Shown in pieces: positions 41,008 to 50,585 of a stretch of DNA of 64,000 nucleotides; positions within the stretch are counted from its first letter, which is position 1; the number at the start of each line of letters is the position of its first letter. Source of the stretch: Acidimicrobiia bacterium (GTDB taxonomy: Bacteria; Actinomycetota; Acidimicrobiia; IMCC26256; JAGNEX01); the NCBI GenBank assembly GCA_020637365.1, contig JACJWE010000001.1, positions 650,001 to 714,000 of the forward strand, given 5' to 3'. Position numbers and translations under genes: made by a program. Below the pieces are notes generated by a model. It saw nothing but the letters and a program-made list of their open reading frames with translations. It had not been told where the DNA came from and ran no database searches.

Positions 41008-41831
41008 TCACTGCGCGAGTCGTCGTTCCAACGATTCGGCGAACGGGGTCCCGGTCGCGACCAGGTCATCGACGCTGATCTGACCCATATCGGGTGACCC
41101 CTCCGTTCTGAACCAGCGGACCGTTCGTTCGGGCTCGTCGACCAGATATGCGCGGGCCTGACGCAGGCAGAAGTCGCCGAGATCGCTCGGCGCGGTAGCC
41201 AACTGACGCGACACCGTTCCTTTGCGTTCGCAGTGGTCGATGAGGCGGAATAGGTCGTACGCGTCGCTGGCACGTTTGTGGATGGTGGGCCCCGCCCTCC
41301 GAGGGATCGATTGGAGTTTCATGGCGGCGAGTGCCCCCGGCGTTGCGAGCCAGGCGGTGGCCGACGCCTTGGGGAGCCCGGTACGGGCGCCGTACGCGGT
41401 GATGTGGGTTTCGCGAGCGGTGTCATAGGCCCAGCGATGGGCCAGGATAAACATCCGATCGAGCGCTTCGGTCGGTAGATCGGCCGGGTCATACGCGCCA
41501 CCGTGATCAGGTCGACCAAGTGTCCCGATGGGAGCCGAGCACCATTGGTCAGGCGAGCGGCACCGCCTGTGACGAGAAGGTCGAGTACTTCGGGGCTGTC
41601 CATCCAGACCACCGCGTCGACGTCCATCGTCACCCGATGGAGATGTGAAAGATGAGATATGACGGCGAGCCCACCGACGACGACGATCCGTCGTCCAGGG
41701 GCTGACCATGTCAGCCGTTCGAGCCCCGCGACAAGTCCGGTCGTGCGCCCAGCCTCGTCGCCGACGATATCGATGCGGGCGTCGGGTTCGTGTGGTACTG
41801 GCATCGGCGCGGTCAGATCATCACCAGACAC
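41008..41831 (-). CDS. Nucleotidyltransferase toxin, AbiEii-like (one frameshift)
   Basis: The N-terminal part has VVVGGLAVISHLSHLHRVTM then DVDAVV, the GG...(R/H)xTxDxD pattern of the nucleotidyltransferase fold used by AbiEii toxins. A second frame continues with ADLPTEALDRMFILAHRWA, LATPGALAAMKLQSIPRR and DAYDLFRLIDHCE, the helical region (AxKxxA, D...DL) of that family. The break lies near 41500-41507. Repaired it has about 274 residues. GTG 41831 overlaps the antitoxin stop by 11 bp. AbiEii toxins modify tRNA or otherwise stop growth. Here this is inference from motif and pairing. Confidence 0.68.
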
Positions 41832-42858
41832 GATGGAAGCCTTCGGGCGGGTCCCACTGATCCAGGATTTCGGCGCCGCGTGATTGATCACGGGCCAGTT
41901 CCAACGCTACGAAGAGTGGGTGGGCGAGCGGCCAGGCCATGCCGAGCGTCCCGCCTCGAGGGGGGAATCGCAGCAGCGGCACTTGAGAGATGGGCGCCAC
42001 ACTGAGCGTTGCTGCACGCGCTTCCCAACTGGCGGCGCGCCCCAACTGCAGGGTTGCTCGTCTGGCTGCGCGCTCATCGCTGGCGTAGAGATCTGGCGGG
42101 AAGTCGCTGGCTAACACGATCGGCGCACCCCAGTCCGCGGCTGCCACGCTGCCGGTGAGCGCCCACCCGGGCTGGTCGAGGTCTCCAATGCGGGTCCTAA
42201 GCCGAGGGTCTTCAAAGTCTTGAGGTGCTGGCAGCGACTGGACGGCGATTCGGCGCGGGGACCAGGCGCGTGAGACTTCGATGAAGAGTTCGGGGAGCAG
42301 TGGCGTATGAGCTCGGGTGACGAGTGCCGCGTCGCGAAGTTCGCGCAACGCTACCGATACCGCCGATGGGGAACGGCCGATGCTTCGCGCCAAGGCCCGC
42401 ACCGATGGCTTACGTTCGGGTTCGAGCAGCAGTGCAACCGCGACTTCTAGTCCGACACCGGTGCTGAGCGGGTCGGTTCGTCGCGCTCGCGTCGCGGCGA
42501 CGGGTGCGGCGGGCACGGCGCTATCGACATAAAGAGCCTGATCGGGTTGGAAGATCCGCAGGTGCCCGCGGCGGTCGAGCCAACCCCATCCATGGGAGCG
42601 GAGGACGTCGCGGACGCTAGCGGAGACGCGGTCGGCGACGACCAGCGCGATCCCGTCGGTCGCTGGCCGCCGTACCAGCTGCTCCGCCTTTGCGACCGTC
42701 GGCACCGAAAGCGGCTCGACATAGATCTTTTGGTCGGCGATACGACCAGGTTCAGACGGGTCCGACGACGCTTGGTAGGTGAGCCCGAGGTGGTCGCATG
42801 CGTCTGCGAGATCACTCCAGGCGGCGCGAAACGCGTCCCGCGTTCGTGAAGTCATCAA
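41821..42858 (-). CDS. AbiEi-type antitoxin / winged-helix regulator
   Basis: The 345-residue protein has a region ALVVADRVSASVRDVLRSHG then GWLDRRGHLRI, which resembles the AbiEi_2 antitoxin pattern of type IV systems. A winged helix follows at about residues 140-190 (SVRALARSIGRSPSAVSVAL). The C-terminal 150 residues are uncharacterised. It lies directly upstream of the nucleotidyltransferase with overlapping ends. Such antitoxins repress their own operon and counter the toxin without strong direct binding. Confidence 0.65.
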   Translation of the reverse strand: MMTSRTRDAFRAAWSDLADACDHLGLTYQASSDPSEPGRIADQKIYVEPLSVPTVAKAEQLVRRPATDGIALVVADRVSASVRDVLRSHGWGWLDRRGHLRIFQPDQALYVDSAVPAAPVAATRARRTDPLSTGVGLEVAVALLLEPERKPSVRALARSIGRSPSAVSVALRELRDAALVTRAHTPLLPELFIEVSRAWSPRRIAVQSLPAPQDFEDPRLRTRIGDLDQPGWALTGSVAAADWGAPIVLASDFPPDLYASDERAARRATLQLGRAASWEARAATLSVAPISQVPLLRFPPRGGTLGMAWPLAHPLFVALELARDQSRGAEILDQWDPPEGFHRVW

Positions 42859-42876
42859 CGCAGTATATGGTCGGGC

Positions 42877-44748
42877 TCACCCCGGGTTGAGGTCTCGCAT
42901 CAATTCGGAGAACGCTTCGCCCGTCTGTACTGCCCACAAGGCGGCATAGACGCCGCCGAGTGCCACGAGTTCGTCGTGGGTACCGCTTTCGGTGATCCGT
43001 CCACCGTCGAGGACATGGATGCGGTGGGCATGGCGGACCGTCGAGAGCCGGTGAGCGATCACCAACGTGGTCCGACCGGTCGAAACCCGGGCGAGGCTGC
43101 GCTGAATCGCTGCTTCGGTCTCGTTGTCTACCGCCGAGGTCGCCTCGTCGAGCAACAGAATCGGCGGGTCTTTGAGAAAGGCCCGGGCGAGCGCCACGCG
43201 CTGGCGCTGCCCGCCCGACAGGCGTTCGCCGCGTTCGCCGACGATGGTGTCATAGCCCTGTGGCAGCGTTCGGATGAACTCGTCTGCCTCCGCGGTTTCG
43301 GCGGCCGCCATGATTGCTTCACGCGAGGCTTCGGGTTGGCCGTAGGCGATGTTCTCCGCCGCGGTGCCATGGAAAAGGAAGACATCTTGAGCGACCAGGC
43401 CGCAAGCGCGTCGCAGATCGGCCAGGATAAGGTCGTCGATCGGATGCGAATCGAGTGTGATCCGACCCGAATCGGGATCGCGAAAGCGCAAAAGCAGTTT
43501 GATCAGCGTCGATTTGCCCGACCCGGTTGGGCCGACGATCGCAACGGTCCGGCCCGCTGGGATATCGAAGGACACATCGAAGAGCGCTTCGCGGCCAGGC
43601 TCATAGGCAAAACTCACGCTGTCAAAACGCACCGAACCTTCACCTCGTTTGAGCTCGAGGTGTTCGCTGCCGTCGGCAATCGAGGGTGCCGTATCCAAGA
43701 TCCCAAGAATCCGTACCGTCGAAGCCATGGCACGCTCGTATTGGTCGAGCGTCTCGCCGAGCGATGTCAACGGCCACAGAAGGCGTTGAGTCATGTACAG
43801 CATGACCGAGAACGTTCCGGGGCTCATCGCTCCATCGACCGTTCGAAAACCGCCGTAGACCAGGGTGGCGACGAAACCGACCAAGATCGCCATCCGAATC
43901 AGCGGGCTGAAAGCCGACGACAGCGAAATAGCCCGCGAGTTGGCGTTGGCATAGCGGCGGGACAGTTCCGCGACGCGGTTTCGCTCGGCATCTTCGGCGG
44001 TGAAGCTCTGGATGGTCGCGATGCCCAACAGATTGTTAGCCAACTGCGAGCCGATCAGCCCTGAGAGATCTCGCACACTCCGGTAACGCTCTTGCAGGAG
44101 GCGTTGATAGCGCATCGAGCCAAACAGGATGATCGGAATCGGGAGAAAGGCCCACCAGGCGACTTCGGGCGCCATCACCATGAACGTCGTCCCGACGAAC
44201 ACGACGACAGTCGCCACCTGAATCAGCTGGTTGGCGCCGACGTCGAGGAACCGTTCGAGCTGGTTGACGTCGTCGTTCAACGTCGCGATCAGATCTCCGG
44301 TTGGATGCTTTTGAAAATAGCCATGATCGAGGTGTTGGAGATGGTCGTAGGTATCGATCCGAATTTCGTGTTGTACCTGCTGGGCGAGGTTGCGCCACGC
44401 CGTCTGATACAGGTACTCGAAAACCGATTCGAGTACCCAAATCACGACTGTGAGCACTGCGAGAACGATGACCTGCTGGCGTGGAGTGTGTCCGCCGAGC
44501 GGCTCCATCCACGACGCGCTGTCGCCGCTGACCACGTTGACCGCGACACCGATCAGAAACGGTGGCGCAAGGTCGAAGATCTTGTTCGCTACCGAGTAGA
44601 CACTCGCCCGAACGGCTTGGTTGCGGTGGGGTCGGCCGTAGCTCAACAACCGCTTGAGCGCGGGTTCATCGGTGGACGCTGTTCGTCCCGCAGGCCGTGG
44701 AGAGTTGTCGCCCCGTTGGCGGCGAGATCGAGGAGCATCGGCGGACAT
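42877..44748 (-). CDS. ABC exporter, fused permease and ATPase
   Basis: A 623-residue half-transporter of the MsbA/MdlB type. The N-terminus is disordered, then six helices occupy about residues 40-340. The nucleotide-binding domain has Walker A VGPTGSGKSTLIKL, signature LSGGQRQRVALARA, Walker B ILLLDEATSAVD and the H-loop IAHRLST. It probably acts as a homodimer exporting a lipid or drug-like substrate. It is single and divergent from the nitronate monooxygenase-like gene. Confidence 0.92.
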   Translation of the reverse strand: MSADAPRSRRQRGDNSPRPAGRTASTDEPALKRLLSYGRPHRNQAVRASVYSVANKIFDLAPPFLIGVAVNVVSGDSASWMEPLGGHTPRQQVIVLAVLTVVIWVLESVFEYLYQTAWRNLAQQVQHEIRIDTYDHLQHLDHGYFQKHPTGDLIATLNDDVNQLERFLDVGANQLIQVATVVVFVGTTFMVMAPEVAWWAFLPIPIILFGSMRYQRLLQERYRSVRDLSGLIGSQLANNLLGIATIQSFTAEDAERNRVAELSRRYANANSRAISLSSAFSPLIRMAILVGFVATLVYGGFRTVDGAMSPGTFSVMLYMTQRLLWPLTSLGETLDQYERAMASTVRILGILDTAPSIADGSEHLELKRGEGSVRFDSVSFAYEPGREALFDVSFDIPAGRTVAIVGPTGSGKSTLIKLLLRFRDPDSGRITLDSHPIDDLILADLRRACGLVAQDVFLFHGTAAENIAYGQPEASREAIMAAAETAEADEFIRTLPQGYDTIVGERGERLSGGQRQRVALARAFLKDPPILLLDEATSAVDNETEAAIQRSLARVSTGRTTLVIAHRLSTVRHAHRIHVLDGGRITESGTHDELVALGGVYAALWAVQTGEAFSELMRDLNPG

Positions 44749-44897
44749 GTTGAGGCATGGTAGCGCTGTGATCGTGCGCGGTGGTTCCTGACATTGGTGT
44801 CAGCTAACGTGTCGACCTACCTCCGCACCGGGTAGGGGTTGCCCGGTGCTGACCCGCACGGGACGACTCGAGCGGGACCCAGTCTGAAAGGGACACC

Positions 44898-46019
44898 GTG
44901 CGAACCGAACTGTGCGACCGCCTTGGAATCGAATTTCCAATTTTCGCCTTCACCCATTGCCGCGACGTCGTTGCCGCCGTGTCCAACGCGGGTGGGCTCG
45001 GCGTGTTGGGAGCGGTCGGTTTCTCACCCGAACAGCTCAAGACCGAACTGGACTGGATCGATGAGCACGTGGGCGATAAGCCCTACGGCGTCGATATCGT
45101 GATCCCGGGCAAGTACGAGGGCATGGACGAGATCGATCCGGCCAAACTCGAAGACGATCTCAAAGCGATGATCCCCGAGGAACACAAGGCCTTTGCTCGC
45201 CATCTCCTCGAAAGTCACGGCGTGCCGGCTATGCCCGAAGACGAACGCTTTGAAGAAGCGCTCCTCGGCTGGACCGCACTCACCGCCGCACCGCAGATCG
45301 AAGAGGCGCTCAAACACCCGAATGTCGCGCTCATCGCCAACGCGCTCGGCACGCCGCCATCCGATGTCATCGATCAGATCCACGAAGCGGGCCGGCTCGT
45401 CGCAGCCTTGTGCGGTTCTGCGTTTCATGCCTTGCGTCACAAGGCGGCCGGGGTCGACATCGTCATAGCCCAAGGTACCGAAGGCGGCGGTCATACCGGT
45501 GAGATCGGGTCGATGGTGCTCTGGCCCGAGGTCGTCGACGCGGTCGCCCCCACCCCGGTGCTCGCTGCGGGTGGCGTCGGCTCAGGGCGTCAGATCGCCG
45601 CGGCCATGGCGCTGGGCGCGCAGGGGGTCTGGACGGGTTCGCTGTGGCTCACCGTCGAAGAGGCCGATGTTCCTCCGGCTCAAATGCAGTCCTATCTCGA
45701 CGCTTCAAGCCGCGACACGGTGCGGTCCCGAGCCTGGACGGGTAAGCCCTGTCGCATGCTCAAAAACGACTGGACCGAAGCGTGGGCGAGCAGTGAAACA
45801 CCGGATCCACTCGGCATGCCATTGCAGTTCATGGTGACCTCAGATGCGGTCGCTCGTGGGCATCGCTATGCGGAACAGGCCAAGGACGTCAACTTCAACC
45901 CGGTAGGTCAGATCGTCGGGCGCATGAACGACATCAAGCCGGTCAAAGACCTGATCTTCGCCCTCGTCGAGGAGTACATCGAAGCAACCGATCGGCTTGC
46001 CGGCCTGCAGGCCGACTGA
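44898..46019 (+). CDS. Nitronate monooxygenase-like FMN enzyme
   Basis: A 373-residue TIM-barrel flavoprotein of the 2-nitropropane dioxygenase group. CRDVVAAVSNAGGLGVLGAV, AQGTEGGGHTGEIGSM (His/Gly FMN loop) and PVLAAGGVGSGRQIAAAMAL are typical. The insert at about residues 60-110 is found in the subclass common in mycobacteria and acidimicrobia, whose substrates are unknown. GTG 44898 follows GAAAGGG. Located 23 bp before the acetoacetyl-CoA synthetase, so probably one operon. Confidence 0.85.
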   Translation: MRTELCDRLGIEFPIFAFTHCRDVVAAVSNAGGLGVLGAVGFSPEQLKTELDWIDEHVGDKPYGVDIVIPGKYEGMDEIDPAKLEDDLKAMIPEEHKAFARHLLESHGVPAMPEDERFEEALLGWTALTAAPQIEEALKHPNVALIANALGTPPSDVIDQIHEAGRLVAALCGSAFHALRHKAAGVDIVIAQGTEGGGHTGEIGSMVLWPEVVDAVAPTPVLAAGGVGSGRQIAAAMALGAQGVWTGSLWLTVEEADVPPAQMQSYLDASSRDTVRSRAWTGKPCRMLKNDWTEAWASSETPDPLGMPLQFMVTSDAVARGHRYAEQAKDVNFNPVGQIVGRMNDIKPVKDLIFALVEEYIEATDRLAGLQAD

Positions 46020-46042
46020 CGCAGCGTCGCCCCTCGTACCTG

Positions 46043-48094
46043 TTGACGGAGAGGATCTGCCCGGTGCACGGCGAGAGCGTTACCTGGTCGCCGTCCCCCT
46101 CCTACGTGGCTGAGGCAAATCTGACGGCCTTTGCCCGACGCTGCAATATCGAGGGTGAACCAGCCGAGACGTATCGACGGTTACACGAGTTCTCGATCGA
46201 GCAGCCGGACGTGTTTTGGTCTGAACTCTGGGACTTTCTCGGCCCGCCCGGAGAGCGCGGCGAGCGGGTCATCGAACGTCGTGAGCCGTGGTACACGACC
46301 AAGTTCTTTCCCGACGCCCGCCTCAACGTGGCGACCGCGCTGCTCGAACCCGGTGCCGATGACGATGTCGCCATCATCTCGGTGGATGAAGCAGGCGCGA
46401 CCTCACAGCTCACGCGCGCCGAGTTGCGCTCACAGGTGCGTCGTTGTGCGACGTGGCTCGCCGATATCGGCGTGGTCGCGGGGGATCGGGTGGCCGCCTA
46501 TCTGCCAAACCGGGGTGAAGCGGTTGTCGTGATGCTGGCAGCGGCCGGTCTGGGCGCAGTCTTCAGCTCGGTGTCACCCGACTTTGGGGTCACCGCAACC
46601 CTCGACCGTTTCGCTCAGATCGAACCGGCTGTTCTGTTTGGCGCCGCGGGCTATGTCTATGGGGGGAAACGGGTCGAGACGAGCGAAAGGTTCTACGAGA
46701 TCGTCGACGCGTTGCCAAGTCTCAAGGCAGCGGTGATGATCGCCGACGACCCAGCCCAGATCGACCCAGCCCAGCCCTGTGCGGACCGGCCCGGCGCAGG
46801 TCAGGGGCCAGCTGTGGGGGGAACCCAACAGGTCGGTCGTTCTGGAACGGCACGGTATGGGTGGGAGGACGTTCTTGCCGCAGCCGATTTCGACGGGCCA
46901 TTCGACGACTTTGCCTTCGATCATCCCTGGTACATCCTGTATTCGTCGGGAACGACCGGCGCGCCAAAATGCATCGTTCACCGAACGGGGGGAGTGCTGC
47001 TCACCCACATGAAGGAGCACCGCCTGGCGGTGAATATGTCGCCACGTGATGTGCTGGCATATTTCACGACGCTCGGCTGGATGATGTGGAACTGGCAGGT
47101 CTCGGCCCTAGCGAGCGGCGCGACGATCGTGTGCTACGACGGTTCGCCCGCTTACCCCCAGGTCGACCAGTTTCTTCGAGTCGCCGCCGACCTCGGCGTC
47201 ACGATCCTGGGGACGTCGGCGAAATACCTCGACTCGGTGGTGGTACATCTCGATGCATCCGAGGGTCTCGACACCCAGTCCACAGCGATGGGAAACCTCC
47301 GTGCGGTCAAGACCTTGTGCTCGACAGGTTCGCCCCTGTCGCCAGAAACTGCGCTCGCTGTCCAGTCAGTGGTCGGCCCAGACGTGTTGATCGCGCCGAT
47401 TTCGGGGGGTACCGACCTGTGCGGGTGCTTCGTTGGATCGGTACCGACCATTCCCGCTGTTGCAGGCGTCATGCAGGGCGCGATGTTAGGGATGGACATG
47501 GCCGTCTTTGACGAGGAAGGTCTGCCCGTTGTCGGCCGAGCTGGCGAGCTCGTGTGCCGAGCACCATTTCCGTCGATACCGATCGGATTTTGGAACGATC
47601 CCGACGGCAGTCGCTTCTTCCACGGATATTTCGATCGCTTTGACGGGGCGTGGTACCACGGCGACTTCGCAACCGAGACGGCCGCTGGCGGTTTCATCAT
47701 TCACGGGCGATCCGATGCCACCCTGAACCCGGGAGGTGTCCGCATCGGTACCGCAGAGATCTACCGGTGTGCCGAAACGGTGCCCGGCATTATCGAGACC
47801 GTCGCGGTTGGTCAGACCGTGGGCAGCGACACTCGTATCGTGTTGTTCGTGGTCACCGCTGGTGATGTGACCCTCGATGACGACCTGCGAGCCGAGATCC
47901 GCAAGGCGGTGCGGCAAGGCGCCAGTCCGCGCCATGTGCCAGCAGCGATCTACCAGGTGAGCGATATTCCGCGAACGAGGTCGGGCAAGATCTCAGAACT
48001 TGCGGTGCGAGCGATGGTCGACGGGCGAAACGTGACGAACCGTGATGCACTCGCTAATCCAGAGTGTCTCGACCAGTATCAGGCGTTCGCCTGA
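46043..48094 (+). CDS. Acetoacetyl-CoA synthetase
   Basis: A 683-residue member of the acyl-adenylate-forming family. The ATP loop is YILYSSGTTGAPKCIVH, ISGGTDLCGCFVGS is the acetoacetate-CoA ligase signature, WYHGDFA and GRSDATLNPGGVRIGTAEIY follow, and RTRSGKISE supplies the C-terminal catalytic Lys. A Gln/Ala/Pro/Gly-rich insert of about 35 residues lies near residue 240. It activates acetoacetate for lipid or ketone use. TTG 46043 is the longest start. GTG 46064 is an alternative. Confidence 0.9.
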   Translation: MTERICPVHGESVTWSPSPSYVAEANLTAFARRCNIEGEPAETYRRLHEFSIEQPDVFWSELWDFLGPPGERGERVIERREPWYTTKFFPDARLNVATALLEPGADDDVAIISVDEAGATSQLTRAELRSQVRRCATWLADIGVVAGDRVAAYLPNRGEAVVVMLAAAGLGAVFSSVSPDFGVTATLDRFAQIEPAVLFGAAGYVYGGKRVETSERFYEIVDALPSLKAAVMIADDPAQIDPAQPCADRPGAGQGPAVGGTQQVGRSGTARYGWEDVLAAADFDGPFDDFAFDHPWYILYSSGTTGAPKCIVHRTGGVLLTHMKEHRLAVNMSPRDVLAYFTTLGWMMWNWQVSALASGATIVCYDGSPAYPQVDQFLRVAADLGVTILGTSAKYLDSVVVHLDASEGLDTQSTAMGNLRAVKTLCSTGSPLSPETALAVQSVVGPDVLIAPISGGTDLCGCFVGSVPTIPAVAGVMQGAMLGMDMAVFDEEGLPVVGRAGELVCRAPFPSIPIGFWNDPDGSRFFHGYFDRFDGAWYHGDFATETAAGGFIIHGRSDATLNPGGVRIGTAEIYRCAETVPGIIETVAVGQTVGSDTRIVLFVVTAGDVTLDDDLRAEIRKAVRQGASPRHVPAAIYQVSDIPRTRSGKISELAVRAMVDGRNVTNRDALANPECLDQYQAFA

Positions 48095-48220
48095 GGAATA
48101 GCGCTACGGGGACAGCGGAGAGCAACGCCTCACGTCGAAGTGGTGGCCATGGGTCCGCTTACCCTGTCGCGAGCGACCGACGACCTGGGTCAGGCAACTG
48201 GCGCCCATGTGTGAAACCGC

Positions 48221-49090
48221 TCAGTCCTCAACCGAGGATTGCTCGGTGCGGTCCTTGTCGACCCGTGAGTACAGCACCGCACACGATGCGTCGACGAAGG
48301 CGCTAACAAAGCGCTCGGGGTGCGTGATCGGGTCCATATGGTCGCTTTGCGTTCGAAACACCCGCGCGTGGGGGAGCAGGAGCGCAAGGTCGGTTTGGCG
48401 GCGCGGCGCAACCGCCTGGTCTCGTTCGGTGATGACGACCGATACCGGTCCCTGGTAGGAGCGAATCCAGCTGCCGTCGAATCTGCCGATGGCTCCAAGC
48501 GCCTGAATGACGGTGCCGGAATCTTGTGCGGCGATCTCGTCGATAGCGAACTGTCTCAGCGGCGGACGCAGCCAGCTGAGTAGCCCGGCGATGATCCGGC
48601 GATGCACGATCTTTGGCGACAGTCGCGCCGCGATCGACCAGCCCGGCGTGAACAAGGTGCCAAGCACTGCCGGTGCGCGTCCCGCGAAGCTATGTGACGT
48701 GGCACTGAGGACCAGACCGCTGACCCGCAATGGATGTTTACGCCATGTGAGCATGGCGATCGGCCCACCCATCGAGAATCCAGCCAGGATGGCTCTGTCG
48801 ACCTCGAGAGCGTCGAGAACGGCCACGACGTCGTCAGCGCACTGGTCGAGCCGGAACCAGGGGGTCTTCAGTCCGCGACCGTGTCCTCGGTGGTCGACGG
48901 TGATCACCCGCGTGTGCTCGGATAGGGGGCCCACAACGTGGAGCCAATTGAGTGGGCCCGACACGCCAACACCGTGAAGCAGCACGATCGGTGGCGCGTC
49001 CGAACACGGTCCGGTATCGCCAACGCGGACCTCGGATCCGTCGGCGAGGGTCAGCTGGGTGGTGTGGATCGGGGCGAGATAGGTGGTCAC
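48221..49090 (-). CDS. Alpha/beta hydrolase
   Basis: A 289-residue enzyme with HGVGVSGPLN (oxyanion region), DHRGHGRG, nucleophile AGFSMGGPIAM (about residue 114), a cap rich in Arg/Leu, and a likely triad Asp in ITERDQAV with His in QSDHMDPI. The start is GTG 49090. It follows the serine hydrolase gene on the same strand with a 5-bp gap, so the two are co-transcribed. Substrate unknown. Confidence 0.86.
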   Translation of the reverse strand: MTTYLAPIHTTQLTLADGSEVRVGDTGPCSDAPPIVLLHGVGVSGPLNWLHVVGPLSEHTRVITVDHRGHGRGLKTPWFRLDQCADDVVAVLDALEVDRAILAGFSMGGPIAMLTWRKHPLRVSGLVLSATSHSFAGRAPAVLGTLFTPGWSIAARLSPKIVHRRIIAGLLSWLRPPLRQFAIDEIAAQDSGTVIQALGAIGRFDGSWIRSYQGPVSVVITERDQAVAPRRQTDLALLLPHARVFRTQSDHMDPITHPERFVSAFVDASCAVLYSRVDKDRTEQSSVED

Positions 49091-49095
49091 GGCGG

Positions 49096-50321
49096 TTATC
49101 GCTTGCGAGCTGCGCGCAACGCTGCGCCCGCCAAGAACGGCAACCGCGCATCCGCGGTCGGCGTGCCCCCAGCGGAGTTCACGACGTAGCCCACAGCGAG
49201 GTCGGTGTGCGGATCGGCGAACCCACCGCTTCCGCCATATCCATAGTGGGCGATGCCTCGACTCGGAATGCCCGATGTCGTAAATGCCCCGTGATACCCG
49301 AGCCGGAACCGCATTGGATAGCCGACAACACGGTCGATGCGGTTGTTTTGTTGTACCGATGCCGCCCTAACCGTCTCGGCTGAAAGCAGACGAACGCCGC
49401 CGAGCTGTCCGCCGCCCGCCAGCGTCGCGTAGAGGCGCGCGACCGAACGGGCAGTAAAGATCCCTGTCATCGCGGGAATCTCGGCCTGATAGACGTCTTC
49501 GGATGCCAGGAGCTCGTCGAAGCCACGGATCAGGAACGTATCGATCGTCTGGGTGAGGTCCAGCTTCAAGCGCAACGAACGGCTGAGTGCTTTGATACGC
49601 GACGCCGTCGAGTCGACATCGCCCAACTTGAGCGCGCCCATTTTGAGGCGCGCGACCCGATCCATTTCACTTGCGGGTGCCCCGATGAACAGCCCGTCGA
49701 GCTTCAGAGGCGCAGCGATCTCTTTGTCGACAAAATGTTTGAGTGGCATCCCCGAGACACGCCTCACGAGTTCACCGATGAGCCAGCCAAACGTGATTCC
49801 GTGATAGCCGGTGGCGTGGCGAGGAGCCCAACGGGGCGTCATCCTTCCATGACCTCGACCATGTGGTCCCAATCGAGCATCTCGGTGGCGTGTTCGAGTT
49901 CGGGGCGGAGCGCATGGAGGCCAGCATCGTGACTGAGCAGATGCCGAACGGTCAGGCCGTCTTTACCGTGACGAGCAAATGCGGGCCAGTGCGTTGAGAC
50001 CAGGTCGTCGTACCCGATCAGACCCCGGTCGGCCAAGATGTGCAGCGATGTCGCTGCGATACCTTTCGTGGTCGAAAAGGCCATGGCCATCGTGTCTTCC
50101 CGCCAGGGGTGACCGTCCCCTCGAGTGCCTCCCCAGATGTCGAGGACCGGCTCGCCTCGGTGGTACACGGCGAGCGATGCACCACTGCGCGCACGGCGAG
50201 AAACCTGGCGTCGGAACATCTGAGCGACGCCGACAAAATCGGGGTGTACGAACCCGTCCAAAGCTGACCACCTCAGTCGCTGACACGTGACCGAGATGAC
50301 CCTACCCGCTCCTGTCGACAT
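49096..50321 (-). CDS. Serine hydrolase, class C beta-lactamase fold (one frameshift)
   Basis: The EstB-like family includes esterases and lipases with a beta-lactamase fold. FSTTKGIAATSLHIL gives the SxxK catalytic pair, LTVRHLLSHDAGL the next block, and YHGITFGWLIGELVRRVSG (second frame) the Tyr motif. YGYGGSGGFADP matches the third box. The frame breaks near 49845-49850, and one base restores a protein of about 408 residues. The start is uncertain. ATG 50321 is used here. Confidence 0.85.
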
Positions 50322-50585
50322 CGACGCACCAGTGCCCAGGTCGCTGGTGGTCGGCATCTCAGCGGGCGGGGATCGCGGCGCCCCGCCATAGGTTCGAGTC
50401 GTCTCGCCGGTCCTGAGCGTGCGTGTGAGCAGCAAGCCGCTAAACCTCAGAGTCTCCGACCGATACTTGAGCCACGAGAGGGCGGGGCGGCGTCACTTCG
50501 TCTCTGTCGAGAACCCTCGGCGCATAGACGGTGAACAGTCGCCTCGCGGTAGCTGAACATGCAGCTCAAGGAGACTGACTTACCA

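Noticed and set aside
42976..44064. 362-residue plus-strand ORF opposite the ABC exporter
   Set aside because: It is antisense to all ATPase motifs and shows no domain.
50390..50412. T-loop-like sequence (ggttcgagtc) suggesting a tRNA
   Set aside because: There is no flanking 5-bp stem and no acceptor or anticodon arm can be formed.
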